The notes: generated from the sequence alone by a model not told the origin. DNA of 64,000 bases from Cellulosimicrobium funkei (GCF_004519295.1 NZ_SOZH01000009.1:124001-188000); one strand, 5' to 3'. Numbered from the stretch's first letter, positions 17,485 to 26,743 are shown. Numbers and translations are program-made.

Positions 17485-18972
17485 ATGGTCTCGATCATCC
17501 CCCAGCCCCTGCACGTCGAGCCCGGCGAGGGACACGTCCCCGTCCCCGCCCTGGAGGTCCACGCGGTCGGTCTCGACGGCGCCGCCCCCTGGCTCGCCGA
17601 CCTCGCCGCGAAGCTCCTCTCCGGCCTCGACGGCGTCACCGCGACGCACGACGACCCCGCCGCCGTCGCGGTGCCCGCCGCGGACGGGGAGCGCACGGCG
17701 CTCGTCCTGCGCGTCGACGAGGCGGCCGGGCCGGAGGGCTCCACGAGCCCCGAGCGCTACAGCCTCGTCGTCGACGCGGCCGGCGTCACCGCCACGGCGC
17801 CCGAGCCGGCCGGGCTGCTCCACGCGGTGCAGACGCTGCGCCAGCTCGTCGTCGCGTCGGGTGACGGGGCGCCCGCGCGAGTGCCGCACGTCGTCGTGCA
17901 CGACGCGCCGCGCTACCCCTGGCGCGGTCTCTCCGTGGACGTGGCGCGCACGTTCTTCGGGCTCGACGCGTTGCGGGCCGTGGTCGACGTCGCGGCGGCG
18001 TACAAGCTCAACGTGCTGCACCTGCACCTCACCGACGACCAGGGCTGGCGCATCGAGTCGCCGTCGCGGCCCGAGCTCGCCAAGCTCTCCTCGGGCGGCG
18101 ACACGTCCGGCGGGACGGGCGGCCACCTGTCCCTCGCCGACTTCCGCGCCCTGCAGGACCACGCGGCCGAGCGCTTCGTGCGCGTCGTGCCGGAGATCGA
18201 CGTGCCGGGCCACATCAACGCGGCGACCCATGTGTACGGCGACCTCATGCCCGACGGCGTCCCCACGGACGCCTACCACGGCATCGAGGTGGGCTTCTCG
18301 CGCCTGACGTTCGACCTCCCGGCCACCGAGCCCTTCCTGCGCGACGTCTTCACCGACCTCGCCCACGCGACCGACGGCGAGCACGTGCACCTCGGCGGAG
18401 ACGAGGTGCTGAAGATGGAGCCCGCCGAGTACGCGCGCTTCGTCGAGCTGTGCGAGCGGCTGATCCTCGAGGCGGGCAAGAAGCCGGTCGCGTGGCAGGA
18501 GGCGGCGAAGGCGCCCCTGCGCCCGGGCACCCTCGTGCAGTACTGGGACACCCACCCCATGGACCTCACGTACCTCGTCGACGCGGCCAGGGCGGGAGCG
18601 CGCGTCATCATGTCGCCCGCGAACCGCGTCTACCTCGACATGAAGTACACGGCCGACTTCCCGCTCGGGCAGGAGTGGGCGGGGCTCGTCGAGGTCCGCG
18701 ACGCGTACGACTGGGAGCCCGAGCAGGTGGTCCCCGGGCTCCCTGCCGACTCGATCGAGGGCGTGGAGGCCGCGGTCTGGACGGAGCGCATCCCCACGCT
18801 CGACGCGCTGTTCACGATGCTCCTGCCGCGCCTGAGCGCCGTCGCGGAGGTCGCCTGGACGGCCCCCGACCGCAAGGACTGGGACGACTACCGCCGACGC
18901 GTCGCCCGCGAGGCGCACGCGTGGCGCCGCTCGGGCACCCCCTTCCACCCCTCGGAGCAGGTCGACTGGTGA
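17485..18972 (+). CDS. GH20 beta-N-acetylhexosaminidase, cytoplasmic
   Basis: 495 aa from ATG 17485. An N-terminal GH20b domain (to about residue 140) is followed by the catalytic barrel: APRYPWRGLSVDVARTFF, YKLNVLHLHLTDDQGWRIE, RVVPEIDVPGHINAA and the catalytic pair in HLGGDEVLKM (Asp306-Glu307), where the Asp assists substrate 2-acetamido participation and Glu is the acid/base. Tryptophans of the substrate pocket follow (VQYWDTHP, EAAVWTER). It releases terminal GlcNAc/GalNAc. No signal peptide is present, so it acts on imported oligosaccharides, in line with the GH94/mutase pair 6 kb upstream. Confidence 0.93.
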   Translation: MVSIIPQPLHVEPGEGHVPVPALEVHAVGLDGAAPWLADLAAKLLSGLDGVTATHDDPAAVAVPAADGERTALVLRVDEAAGPEGSTSPERYSLVVDAAGVTATAPEPAGLLHAVQTLRQLVVASGDGAPARVPHVVVHDAPRYPWRGLSVDVARTFFGLDALRAVVDVAAAYKLNVLHLHLTDDQGWRIESPSRPELAKLSSGGDTSGGTGGHLSLADFRALQDHAAERFVRVVPEIDVPGHINAATHVYGDLMPDGVPTDAYHGIEVGFSRLTFDLPATEPFLRDVFTDLAHATDGEHVHLGGDEVLKMEPAEYARFVELCERLILEAGKKPVAWQEAAKAPLRPGTLVQYWDTHPMDLTYLVDAARAGARVIMSPANRVYLDMKYTADFPLGQEWAGLVEVRDAYDWEPEQVVPGLPADSIEGVEAAVWTERIPTLDALFTMLLPRLSAVAEVAWTAPDRKDWDDYRRRVAREAHAWRRSGTPFHPSEQVDW

Positions 18973-19056
18973 CGCGGGCGGGCGACGCCCGCGGGGTGGT
19001 GGACGTCACCGGGGAAAAGCCTTCCTGCGGTCGCGAGGCGGGCGACCGCTGACGGA

Positions 19057-19070
19057 CCATCGATCGATGG
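19057..19070. promoter_or_regulatory. 14-bp palindrome over the annotated start codon
   Basis: CCATCGATCGATGG is a perfect palindrome; its ATGG end includes the ATG at 19067. It could be an operator, or may show that the true start lies further downstream. Confidence 0.35.
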
Positions 19071-20749
19071 CCTTCGTGACCCTCTCCGCCGCCCGCCACG
19101 ACGACCCGTCCGGATCTCCCTCCCCGACCCCCCGCCCCGGCTCCCGCGCGCGCCGGAGCGGCCCGCGCCGTCGTGCGGCCGCGCTCGCCGCGACGCTGGC
19201 CCTGGCGACCGCGCTCGCCGCGTGCACGGGCGGCGACCCGGACCCCGCCGCGAGCAGCACGGGGCCCGCCGCAGGCGCCGAGGCTGAGGCCGACGGCGCC
19301 CGCGCCGCGACGCCCGAAGGCGTCCTCACCCTCGCCGACGAAGACCCCGCCGCGCTCGCGCTCGCGGCGAGCCGCACGTTCTTCGCGACCGCGCCGGTCG
19401 CGGTCGTCGTGCCGGACGACGCCGTCGAGGACGCGACCGCGGTCGGCGTCGCCGCGGCGCTCGCCGAGCGGGTCGTCGCGCCCGTCCTGGTCGCGGGGGA
19501 CGACGCGGCGCTCGCCGAGGAGCTGGCACGCCTCGACGCCGCCGAGGCGGTCGTCGTCGCGCCGGAGGGGACGAGCGTCCCCGGCCTCGACGACGTGACC
19601 ACGGTGCACGTCGACCCGGCGGCCGTCGCGCCCGACGGCGCCGTCGACGAGGAGTCGCTCGCGGGCGCCGCCGACCTCGCGGTCCAGGACCTCCCGGCGT
19701 CGGGCGACGCCCAGACGTCGACCGGCGTCCTCGCGCTGACGGACCCCGACGCCGGGGCCGCGGCCCGACCGGCGGCCGCGACGGCCCGCGCGTCCGGCGC
19801 GACGGTCGTCGACGCCCCCGGCGGCGACCCGCGCACCACGTCCGAGGCCGTCCAGGCGGTCGCGGGGGCCGGGGCGACGGCGACCGTCGGCCTCGGGGCG
19901 TCGTTCGGCAGCCCCGACGACCTCGGGTGGCGCGTCGAGGCGGCCGCGACGGGCACGGAGCTGCCCGGCGGCGGGCAGCTCGCCCTGCCCGGCAAGCGCT
20001 ACGTCGCGCTCTACGGGTCGCCGGGGGCGCCGGTGCTCGGCGTGCTCGGCGAGCAGGACGTCGCCGCGACGATCGCGCGCGCCCAGGAGCACGCGGCCTG
20101 GTACCAGGGCCTCACGGACGAGCCCGTGGTGCCGACGCTCGAGATCATCACGACGGTCGCGTCGGGGTCCGCGGGCTCCGACGGCAACTACTCGAACGAG
20201 CGTGCCGCCGACCTCGTGCGGCCCTACGTGGACGCCGCGCGCGAGGCGGGGGTGTACGTCGTGCTGGACTTCCAGCCGGGCCGCACGGACTTCCTCACGC
20301 AGGTGCGCGCGTACGAGGACCTCGTCGCGCAGCCGCACGTCGGCGTCGCGCTCGACCCGGAGTGGCGCCTCGGCCCCGACCAGGTGCACCTCGCCCAGAT
20401 CGGCTCCGTCGGGGTGGACGAGGTCAACGCCGTCGGCGACTACCTCGCGGGCCTCGTGCGCGAGCGCGACCTGCCGCAGAAGGTCTTCCTGCTGCACCAG
20501 TTCCGGACGTCGATGATCACCGACCGCGCCCGCCTCGACACCGCCCACCCCGAGCTCGCGACCGTCGTCCACGCCGACGGCCAGGGTGGCCAGGGCGCGA
20601 AGGCGGCCACGTGGTCCACGCTGCACCAGGACGCGCCGGCGGGGCTGTTCTGGGGCTGGAAGAACTTCTACGACGAGGACGCGCCCATGCTCACGCCCGA
20701 GCAGACCTGGGGCATCAGCCCGACCCCGGACTTCGTCAGCTACCAGTGA
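19067..20749 (+). CDS. Lipoprotein with CW-binding-2-like N-domain and barrel-like C-domain (paralogue B)
   Basis: 560 aa. A long basic leader precedes a lipoprotein signal (LAATLALATALAAC, Cys at about residue 54), so the real start may be later, for example GTG 19076. The N-domain repeats the pattern of paralogue A (AASRTFFATAPVAVVVPDD ... VVAPVLVAGDDAALAEELARLDAAEAVVV). The C-domain is better preserved: VVPTLEIITTVASGSAGSDG, VYVVLDFQPGRTDFLTQV, VGVALDPEWRL, LPQKVFLLHQF and GLFWGWKNFYDEDAP, looking like a TIM-barrel with conserved acidic and aromatic residues. It may be a surface glycan-binding or glycan-cleaving protein; no family name is certain. Confidence 0.7.
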   Translation: MAFVTLSAARHDDPSGSPSPTPRPGSRARRSGPRRRAAALAATLALATALAACTGGDPDPAASSTGPAAGAEAEADGARAATPEGVLTLADEDPAALALAASRTFFATAPVAVVVPDDAVEDATAVGVAAALAERVVAPVLVAGDDAALAEELARLDAAEAVVVAPEGTSVPGLDDVTTVHVDPAAVAPDGAVDEESLAGAADLAVQDLPASGDAQTSTGVLALTDPDAGAAARPAAATARASGATVVDAPGGDPRTTSEAVQAVAGAGATATVGLGASFGSPDDLGWRVEAAATGTELPGGGQLALPGKRYVALYGSPGAPVLGVLGEQDVAATIARAQEHAAWYQGLTDEPVVPTLEIITTVASGSAGSDGNYSNERAADLVRPYVDAAREAGVYVVLDFQPGRTDFLTQVRAYEDLVAQPHVGVALDPEWRLGPDQVHLAQIGSVGVDEVNAVGDYLAGLVRERDLPQKVFLLHQFRTSMITDRARLDTAHPELATVVHADGQGGQGAKAATWSTLHQDAPAGLFWGWKNFYDEDAPMLTPEQTWGISPTPDFVSYQ

Positions 20750-20800
20750 CGCCGGCCCGGCTCGCGCCGGGGCGCCCGGCCGGCGCTCCGGGTCAGCGCG

Positions 20801-22516
20801 TCAGATCCACGTGGGCAGCCACATGTGCATCCGCCAGAACCAGTACGGGACCTGCCACGCCGTCCAGATCGGGTAGAAGAACACGCTCACGGCGCCGATC
20901 GTCGTGAGCAGCACCGTGATCCCGACGCGCACCCGGGCCCGGGCGACCGCCCGGCCCTCCGTGCGCTCGAGCGCGAGCGTGATCGCGTAGACGAGGGTGA
21001 GCACGACCCACGGCAGGAACACGATCGAGTAGAACGTGAAGATCGTCCGCTCGGCGTAGAGGAACCACGGCGCCCACCCGGCGACGATCCCGCTGAGCAC
21101 GGCGAGCGCGCGCCAGTCCTTGAGCCGCACGAGCGCGTAGAGCGCGACGAGGATCGCGAGCGCCGCCGCCCACCACAGGACGGGGTTCCCGAGCGACGTG
21201 ATCGCCCGCGCGCACCGCTCGACCTCGCAGCCCGCCTCGCCGGCCTCGTACGAGCGCCAGTAGAACGACGTGGGCCGCCACTGGAGGATCCAGCCGAGCG
21301 GGTGCGCCTCGTACGTGTGCTCGGACGTGAGCCCCGTGTGGAAGTCCCACATCTTCAGGTGGTACTCCCACAGCGACCGCAGCGCCGGGGGCAGCCACTG
21401 GACGCCCTCGCCAGGGTGCTCGACGGCCCACTGGCGCATGTAGGCGCCGGGCGAGCGGAACCACGACGTCCACGTCGCGACGTAGGTGAGCGCGGCGGTG
21501 GGGAGCATGACGAGCGCGGCCGGGATCGCGTCGCGCACGAGCGCGTCCTCCCACCAGCGCCCGACGCCCGCGGTGCGCCGCGCCGTCGCGTCCCAGAGCA
21601 CGGAGACGACGGCGAGGACCGCGAGGAAGTACAGGCCGGACCACTTGACCCCGCACGCGAGCCCGAGCGCGACGGCCGCGGCGAAGCGCCACCACCGCCA
21701 CCCGAGGCCGGGGCCGTAGCGCCCGATGCGCCCGCCCGCGTCGAGGATCGCCCCGCAGCGCTCCGCGAGGCGTCGCCGGGCCTGCTCGCGGTCGAGCAGG
21801 AGGCACCCGAACGCGACGAGCACCCAGAGCATGAGCATGTTGTCGAGCAGGCCGGTGCGCGCGTGCACGATCGCCTCGCCGTCCACGGCCATGAGCGCGC
21901 CCGCGACGATCCCCATCGCCGTCGAGGCGAACAGCTGGCGCGCGATGCGCGCGACGAGCACGACCGCGATCACCCCGACGACGGCGGACGCGATCCGCCA
22001 CGACCACGGGTTCTCGGCCCCGCCGAGCGCCTTCATGCCGAGCGCGATCATCCACTTGCCCAGCGGCGGGTGGACCACGTAGTCGGCCGTGGGCAGGAAC
22101 GAGTTCACGTCCCCGGCCTCGAAGGCCGGGTTCGGCTCCTCGGGCCAGTCGGCCTCGTACCCGACCTGGAGCAGCGTCCACGCGTGCTTGACGTAGTACG
22201 TCTCGTCGAACACGAGCGTGCCGGGCCGGCCGAGGTTCCACAGCCGCAGCACGGCCGCGACGACGGCGACGATCGCGACGCCGAGCCACCCCCACAGCCG
22301 GTCGTGCGCGGTCGCGCCGAGCGCGAGGCGCCGCGGGCCGAGCAGCGCGAGGAGGAGCCGCTCGCGGTGGCTCGGCGCGGGGCCGTCGTCCGTCGTCACG
22401 TCCGTCGGCGGTGCGCCGTCGTCCGCCCTCACGTCCGTCGGCGGTGCGTCGGTGGCGTCGGCCGGGGGGCGGGGGCCGGGGGTCGCGTCGGCGGGCGGCT
22501 GGGACACGCTGGCCAT
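20801..22516 (-). CDS. pmt: Protein O-mannosyltransferase (GT39)
   Basis: 571 aa. A disordered N terminus contains duplicated PPTDV-DDG repeats. After TM1 the first outside loop has the essential acidic pair (LVFDETYYVKH, Asp104-Glu105) and VVHPPLGKWMIALGM. Some ten membrane segments follow with DGEAIVHARTGLLDNML. It transfers mannose from polyprenyl-phosphate-mannose to secreted proteins at the membrane. It is divergent from rsmI, with only 35 bp between the starts, the same arrangement as Rv1002c/Rv1003. The promoters must overlap the neighbouring coding ends. Confidence 0.93.
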   Translation of the reverse strand: MASVSQPPADATPGPRPPADATDAPPTDVRADDGAPPTDVTTDDGPAPSHRERLLLALLGPRRLALGATAHDRLWGWLGVAIVAVVAAVLRLWNLGRPGTLVFDETYYVKHAWTLLQVGYEADWPEEPNPAFEAGDVNSFLPTADYVVHPPLGKWMIALGMKALGGAENPWSWRIASAVVGVIAVVLVARIARQLFASTAMGIVAGALMAVDGEAIVHARTGLLDNMLMLWVLVAFGCLLLDREQARRRLAERCGAILDAGGRIGRYGPGLGWRWWRFAAAVALGLACGVKWSGLYFLAVLAVVSVLWDATARRTAGVGRWWEDALVRDAIPAALVMLPTAALTYVATWTSWFRSPGAYMRQWAVEHPGEGVQWLPPALRSLWEYHLKMWDFHTGLTSEHTYEAHPLGWILQWRPTSFYWRSYEAGEAGCEVERCARAITSLGNPVLWWAAALAILVALYALVRLKDWRALAVLSGIVAGWAPWFLYAERTIFTFYSIVFLPWVVLTLVYAITLALERTEGRAVARARVRVGITVLLTTIGAVSVFFYPIWTAWQVPYWFWRMHMWLPTWI

Positions 22517-22551
22517 CGTAGGGGCCGCGCACGTGTGGAACCCTGGGAGCC

Positions 22552-23442
22552 ATGTCCTCCTCGACCGACGGGCCCGGCCCCGACGCGCCCACGACCCGGC
22601 GGGAGGCCGGGCACCTCGTGCTCGGCGGCACGCCCATCGGGAACGCGGAGGACGCGAGCCCGCGCCTGCGCCGCCTGCTCGCGGAGGCCGACGTCGTCGC
22701 GGCGGAGGACACGCGGCGCCTGCACGCGCTCGCGGGCCGTCTCGGCGTCCAGGTCGGGGGGCGGGTCGTGAGCTTCCACGAGCACAACGAGGCGGAGCGC
22801 GCCGACGACCTGCTCGACGTCGTCGACGGCGGCGGCACGGTGCTGGTCGTGTCGGACGCGGGGATGCCCAGCGTGTCCGACCCGGGCTTCCGCGTCGTGG
22901 GCCGCGCGGTCGAGCGCGGCCTCCCGGTGACGACGGCGCCCGGGCCGAGCGCGGTGCTCACCGCTCTCGCGCTCTCGGGGCTCCCGACGGACCGGTTCTG
23001 CTTCGAGGGCTTCCTGCCCCGCAAGGCGGGGGACCGCTCGCGTGCGCTCGCGGCGCTCGTCGACGAGCCGCGCACGCTCGTGTTCTTCGAGGCACCGCAC
23101 CGCGTGGCCGAGACGCTCGCCGCGATGGCCGGCGCGTTCGGCCCGGACCGGCCGGCCGCCGTCGCGCGCGAGCTCACCAAGACCTACGAGGAGGTGCTGC
23201 GCGGCCCCCTCGCCGAGCTCGCGGAGCACGCCGCCGAGGAGCAGCTGCGCGGGGAGATCTGCGTCGTCGTCGGTGGCGCGCCGCCGCGCGGGCCCGTCCC
23301 GCTCGCCGAGCTCGTGCCCGCCGTCCTGGCGCGCGTCGACGGCGGGGAGCGGCTCAAGGACGTGGTCGCGGACGTCGCCCAGGGTGCCGGGGTGCCCAAG
23401 CGCGACCTGTACGCCGCCGCGCTCGACGCGCGCCGCGGGTGA
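22552..23442 (+). CDS. rsmI: 16S rRNA (cytidine-1402 2'-O)-methyltransferase RsmI
   Basis: 296 aa. Tetrapyrrole-methylase fold: LVLGGTPIGNAEDASPRL at the N terminus, VVAAEDTRRLHAL, VVSFHEHNE, VVSDAGMPSVSDPGFR, PGPSAVLTALALSGL, FCFEGFLPRKAGDR, FFEAPHRVAETL and VARELTKTYEEVLRGPL. All are standard RsmI motifs. It methylates the ribose of C1402 in the ribosomal decoding centre. The C-terminal helical domain (LKDVVADVAQGAGVPKRDLY) is present. It ends at a hairpin terminator. Confidence 0.96.
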   Translation: MSSSTDGPGPDAPTTRREAGHLVLGGTPIGNAEDASPRLRRLLAEADVVAAEDTRRLHALAGRLGVQVGGRVVSFHEHNEAERADDLLDVVDGGGTVLVVSDAGMPSVSDPGFRVVGRAVERGLPVTTAPGPSAVLTALALSGLPTDRFCFEGFLPRKAGDRSRALAALVDEPRTLVFFEAPHRVAETLAAMAGAFGPDRPAAVARELTKTYEEVLRGPLAELAEHAAEEQLRGEICVVVGGAPPRGPVPLAELVPAVLARVDGGERLKDVVADVAQGAGVPKRDLYAAALDARRG

Positions 23443-23443
23443 G

Positions 23444-23480
23444 CGCGGTCCGGGCGTCCCGCGGGGTCGCCCGGACCGCG
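23444..23480. terminator. Bidirectional terminator between rsmI and pncA
   Basis: A perfect 13-bp inverted repeat (CGCGGTCCGGGCG / CGCCCGGACCGCG) with an 11-nt loop lies between two converging genes. Confidence 0.65.
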
Positions 23481-23490
23481 ACCGCGGTGG

Positions 23491-24090
23491 TCAGCGCCCG
23501 ACGGCGTCGCTCGCCACGAGCGTGACGCCCGCCGCGGCGAGCTCCTCGCGCGCGGCGGCACCGAGCTCGGGCGTCACCGGCACGGTGAGGTCGGTGAGGA
23601 CCCGCGTCGCGAGGCCGAGCGCGTGCGCGTCGAGCGCGGTCGCGCGCACGCAGTGGGACTCGGCGATGCCGACGACGTCGACCGCCTCGATCCCGGCGTC
23701 GCGCAGCAGGTCCGCGAGCGGTCGGCCCGCGACGTCCACGCCCTCGAAGCCCGAGTAGGCGGCCTGGTACTCGCCCTTCTTCACCCCGGCGTCGGGCGCG
23801 AGGTCGGCGAGCGCCGGGTGCAGCTCGGCGTTGGGGGTGCCGGCGATCCCGTGCGGCGGCCACGTGTCGACGAAGTCCGGGTCGGGGCTCCAGTGCTGGC
23901 CCGGGTCCACGTGCCAGTCCTGGGTCGTCACGACGAGGTCGTACGCGTCGCGGTGGTCGCGCGCGTGCTCGGCGATGCGCTCGGCGACGGCGTTCCCGCC
24001 CTCGACGCCCAGCTCGCCGCCCTCGCAGAACGTGGGCTGGACGTCGACGACGATCAGCGCGCGGCGCGGCGCGGGGGTGCTCTCGGTCAT
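23491..24090 (-). CDS. pncA: Nicotinamidase (isochorismatase-like)
   Basis: 199 aa. The catalytic triad of PncA is visible: Asp16 (LIVVDVQPTF), Lys104/105 (GVKKGEYQAAYSGFEG) and Cys147 (GIAESHCVRATA). Metal ligands are in TTQDWHVDPGQHW (Asp58, His60, His66). The enzyme deamidates nicotinamide to nicotinic acid for NAD salvage. ATG 24090 was chosen; the longer frame extends into the MarR gene on the other strand. Close relatives can also hydrolyse pyrazinamide. Confidence 0.92.
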   Translation of the reverse strand: MTESTPAPRRALIVVDVQPTFCEGGELGVEGGNAVAERIAEHARDHRDAYDLVVTTQDWHVDPGQHWSPDPDFVDTWPPHGIAGTPNAELHPALADLAPDAGVKKGEYQAAYSGFEGVDVAGRPLADLLRDAGIEAVDVVGIAESHCVRATALDAHALGLATRVLTDLTVPVTPELGAAAREELAAAGVTLVASDAVGR

Positions 24091-24174
24091 GCGCCCACTC
24101 TGCCACCCCGGCGGGCACCGGGGGAGCGCGGGTGCGAGAGTGGGGCCCAGCCGTGATCCGACCGGGAGGCAGCG

Positions 24175-24639
24175 ATGACCGAGCACCAGGAACCGCCCAC
24201 GACGACCTCCGGCACGGACGCCGGACGACCCCTCGGGTACTGGCTCAAGCTCGTGGACCGGCTCATCGACGAGAACCTCGACGCCGTGTTCCAGCACTCG
24301 GGCCTCACGCGCCGGCACTGGCAGGTGCTCAACACCATCCGTGACGGCGTGAGCGAGGAGACGAGCGTCGACGGCGTGCTGTCACCCTTCACGGGTGCCG
24401 GGGCGGGCGGCGCGAGCGCCGTGACGGCGGAGATCGACGACCTCGTGCGCCGCGGCTGGGTCGCGCGCGGCGACCAGGGCCTGTCCGTGACGGTCGCGGG
24501 CAACCACGCGTACCACGACCTGCTCGACGCGGTGTCGGTCGCGCGCGAGCGCGTCGCGCAGGGCGTGAGCCGCGAGGAGTACGCGCGGACGGTCGCGACG
24601 CTCGAGCGCATGGCGCGCAACCTCGGCTGGTCCGGCTGA
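24175..24639 (+). CDS. MarR-like winged-helix regulator
   Basis: 154 aa. The core reads as a MarR-type winged helix: YWLKLVDRLIDENLDAVF (dimer helix), LTRRHWQVLNTI, ASAVTAEIDDLVRRGWVARGDQGLSVTVAGNHAY (recognition helix and wing). The segment between helix 2 and the recognition helix has an unusual Gly/Ala insert (SPFTGAGAGGAS). Ligand and targets are unknown. It is divergent from pncA (84 bp) and upstream of the aminotransferase; either may be regulated by it. Confidence 0.7.
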   Translation: MTEHQEPPTTTSGTDAGRPLGYWLKLVDRLIDENLDAVFQHSGLTRRHWQVLNTIRDGVSEETSVDGVLSPFTGAGAGGASAVTAEIDDLVRRGWVARGDQGLSVTVAGNHAYHDLLDAVSVARERVAQGVSREEYARTVATLERMARNLGWSG

Positions 24640-24765
24640 CCCGCGGGCGGCGGGCCGACCGCGAGACGCGGTGTCACGTCGTCGGGCGGCAGGCGTACCC
24701 TGCGAGACCCGCGACCCGTGCGCACCCCCGCGCCCGGGAGCGCCGCACAGAGCTGGAGCACTGCG

Positions 24766-25950
24766 ATGGAGTTCCGCCGGATCCCCGGTCTGCCGCCCTA
24801 CGTCTTCACGATCATCGACGGGCTCAAGATCGAGGCACGCCGAGCGGGGCGCGACGTCGTGGACCTCGGGTTCGGCAACCCGGACCTGCCGAGCCCGCAG
24901 GTCGCCGTCGACAAGCTCGCCGAGGCCGCGCAGAACTCGCGCAACCACCGCTACTCCGCGTCGCGCGGCATCCCGAAGCTCCGCGAGGCCGTCGCCGGGC
25001 TGTACCAGCGCCGGTTCGGCGTGAGCCTCGACCCGGACACCGAGATCATCTCGACCATCGGCGCCAAGGAGGGCTTCAGCCACCTCATGTGGGTCCTGCT
25101 GCAGCCGGGCGACGTCGCGCTCGTCCCCACCCCGAGCTACCCGATCCACATCTGGGGGCCCTACTTCGCGGGCGCCGACGCGCGCCAGGTCCCCATCGGC
25201 GACGGGACCGACGCCGCCGGGTACATCGACCGCATCATCGAGGCGTGGGAGCTCGGCTGGCCCAAGCCGCGCGTCGTCGTGCTGTCGTTCCCGCACAACC
25301 CGACGACGACCGTGGCGACCAAGGAGGACCTCCAGCGTCTCGTCGACTGGGCGCGGGACAAGGACGTCGTGCTCGTGCACGACCTCGCGTACGCCGACAT
25401 GACGTTCGACGGGTTCGAGCCGCCGTCGATCATGGAGTGCGAGGGCGCGCGCGAGGTGGCGGTCGAGCTGTACTCGATGACGAAGTCGTTCTCCATGGCG
25501 GGCTGGCGCGTCGCGTTCCTCGTGGGGCGCCGCGACGTCGTCGGGGCGCTCGCGAAGCTCAAGAGCTACCTCGACTACGGCACGTTCCAGCCCATCCAGA
25601 TCGCCGCGACCGTCACGCTCAACGAGGCGACGGAGTTTCCTCAGGAGATCTCGGCCGTCTACGAGTCTCGTCGCGACGCCCTGTACGACGGCCTGCAGCG
25701 CATCGGCTGGGACATCCACAAGCCCGGCGGGACGATGTTCGCGTGGGCCCGCATCCCCGAGCCGTACCGCGACATGGGCTCGATCGAGTTCGCGACGCAC
25801 CTCGTCGAGGAGTGCGACGTCGCGGTGTCCCCGGGCGTCGGGTTCGGCCCCGGCGGCGACGAGTTCGTGCGGTTCGCGCTCATCGAGAACGAGCACCGCA
25901 TCGGTCAGGCCGTCCGGGGCCTGCGCCGCGGGCTCACCCGGCTGGGCTAG
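24766..25950 (+). CDS. alaC: Aminotransferase class I/II, AlaC-like (glutamate-pyruvate)
   Basis: 394 aa. The match to E. coli AlaC as I recall it runs along the whole chain: LPPYVFTIIDGLKIEARRAG, FGNPDLPSP, YSASRGIPKLREAV, PTPSYPIHIWGPYFAGA, FPHNPTTT, VVLVHDLAYADMTFDG and YSMTKSFSMAGWRV with the PLP lysine at residue 240. The C-terminal arginine that binds the substrate carboxylate is in FVRFALIENEHRI. It converts pyruvate plus glutamate to alanine. ATG 24766 is the first homologous residue. Its last 17 bases overlap the end of the convergent SDR gene. Confidence 0.85.
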   Translation: MEFRRIPGLPPYVFTIIDGLKIEARRAGRDVVDLGFGNPDLPSPQVAVDKLAEAAQNSRNHRYSASRGIPKLREAVAGLYQRRFGVSLDPDTEIISTIGAKEGFSHLMWVLLQPGDVALVPTPSYPIHIWGPYFAGADARQVPIGDGTDAAGYIDRIIEAWELGWPKPRVVVLSFPHNPTTTVATKEDLQRLVDWARDKDVVLVHDLAYADMTFDGFEPPSIMECEGAREVAVELYSMTKSFSMAGWRVAFLVGRRDVVGALAKLKSYLDYGTFQPIQIAATVTLNEATEFPQEISAVYESRRDALYDGLQRIGWDIHKPGGTMFAWARIPEPYRDMGSIEFATHLVEECDVAVSPGVGFGPGGDEFVRFALIENEHRIGQAVRGLRRGLTRLG

Positions 25951-26743
25951 GGACCGTCCCCGTCCACACGTCGTCGCCGCGCAGCACGGCGTCGGCGCCG
26001 CCGTCGTCGTAGATCGTCTGCCCGGTGACGTGCGTGTTCGCGGCGTCGGTCAGCCACAGCAGGAGCGACGCGACCGACTCGGGCGACTGGTGCCCGTTGA
26101 GGGGCATCGGCACCGCGGCGTCGACCATCGCGACCGACTCCGGGGTCGACAGGAGCTGGGTCGTCATGGGCGTGAGCACCGTCCCGGGCGCGACGGCGTT
26201 GAGCGGGATGCCCCGCCCGGCCCATGCCGCCGTCACGCACTCGCGGCGCACCCACCGCGACAGCGCGCGCTTGGACGACGGGTAGGCGAGGTACCCGACC
26301 TGCGGGCCCTGCTCGGCGAGCGTGCCGGCGACGCGCAGAGCCTCGTCCTCGTCGTCCGCGAGGCACGCGTCCACGATCGCCTCGGAGACGGGCTGGAGCG
26401 TCGCCATCGACGACACGACGGCGACGCGCGGCGCCTGCGAGCGCTCGAGCGCGGGCAGGAGGCCCGTGAGGAACCGGGTGACGCCGAAGAAGTTCACCGC
26501 GACGGTCGTCGGGACGGGCGCGGAGATCCCGGCGCACGCGACGACGGCGTCGACCGTGCCGTCCGTCGCGGCGAGCACCTCCTCGACCGCACGCTCGCGA
26601 CCCTCGTCGGTGCTGAGGTCCGCCTGGACCTCGGCGTCGCGCAGGTCCACGCCGACGACCCGGTCGCCCCGCTCGCGCAGCAACCCGGCCACGCAGGCCC
26701 CCACGCCCGATGCCGATCCCGTCACCACGTACGTCCGCGACAT
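25934..26743 (-). CDS. Short-chain dehydrogenase/reductase
   Basis: 269 aa. Rossmann motif TGSASGVG (about residues 8-15), an acidic residue after beta-2 (VVGVDLRDAE, favouring NAD), a shortened NAG motif region (ACAGIS), catalytic Ser (AVVSSMATL) and YPSSK active site (about residues 161-165). C-terminal VTGQTIYDDGGADAVL is typical of alcohol/steroid-type SDRs. Substrate unknown. It shares 17 bp with the end of the aminotransferase on the other strand. Its promoter lies in the 177-bp divergent gap before the sugar dehydrogenase gene. Confidence 0.88.
   Translation of the reverse strand: MSRTYVVTGSASGVGACVAGLLRERGDRVVGVDLRDAEVQADLSTDEGRERAVEEVLAATDGTVDAVVACAGISAPVPTTVAVNFFGVTRFLTGLLPALERSQAPRVAVVSSMATLQPVSEAIVDACLADDEDEALRVAGTLAEQGPQVGYLAYPSSKRALSRWVRRECVTAAWAGRGIPLNAVAPGTVLTPMTTQLLSTPESVAMVDAAVPMPLNGHQSPESVASLLLWLTDAANTHVTGQTIYDDGGADAVLRGDDVWTGTVPSPAG

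Noticed and set aside
18974-18996. Terminator after GH20
   Set aside because: Only a 7-bp G/C stem; too weak to list.
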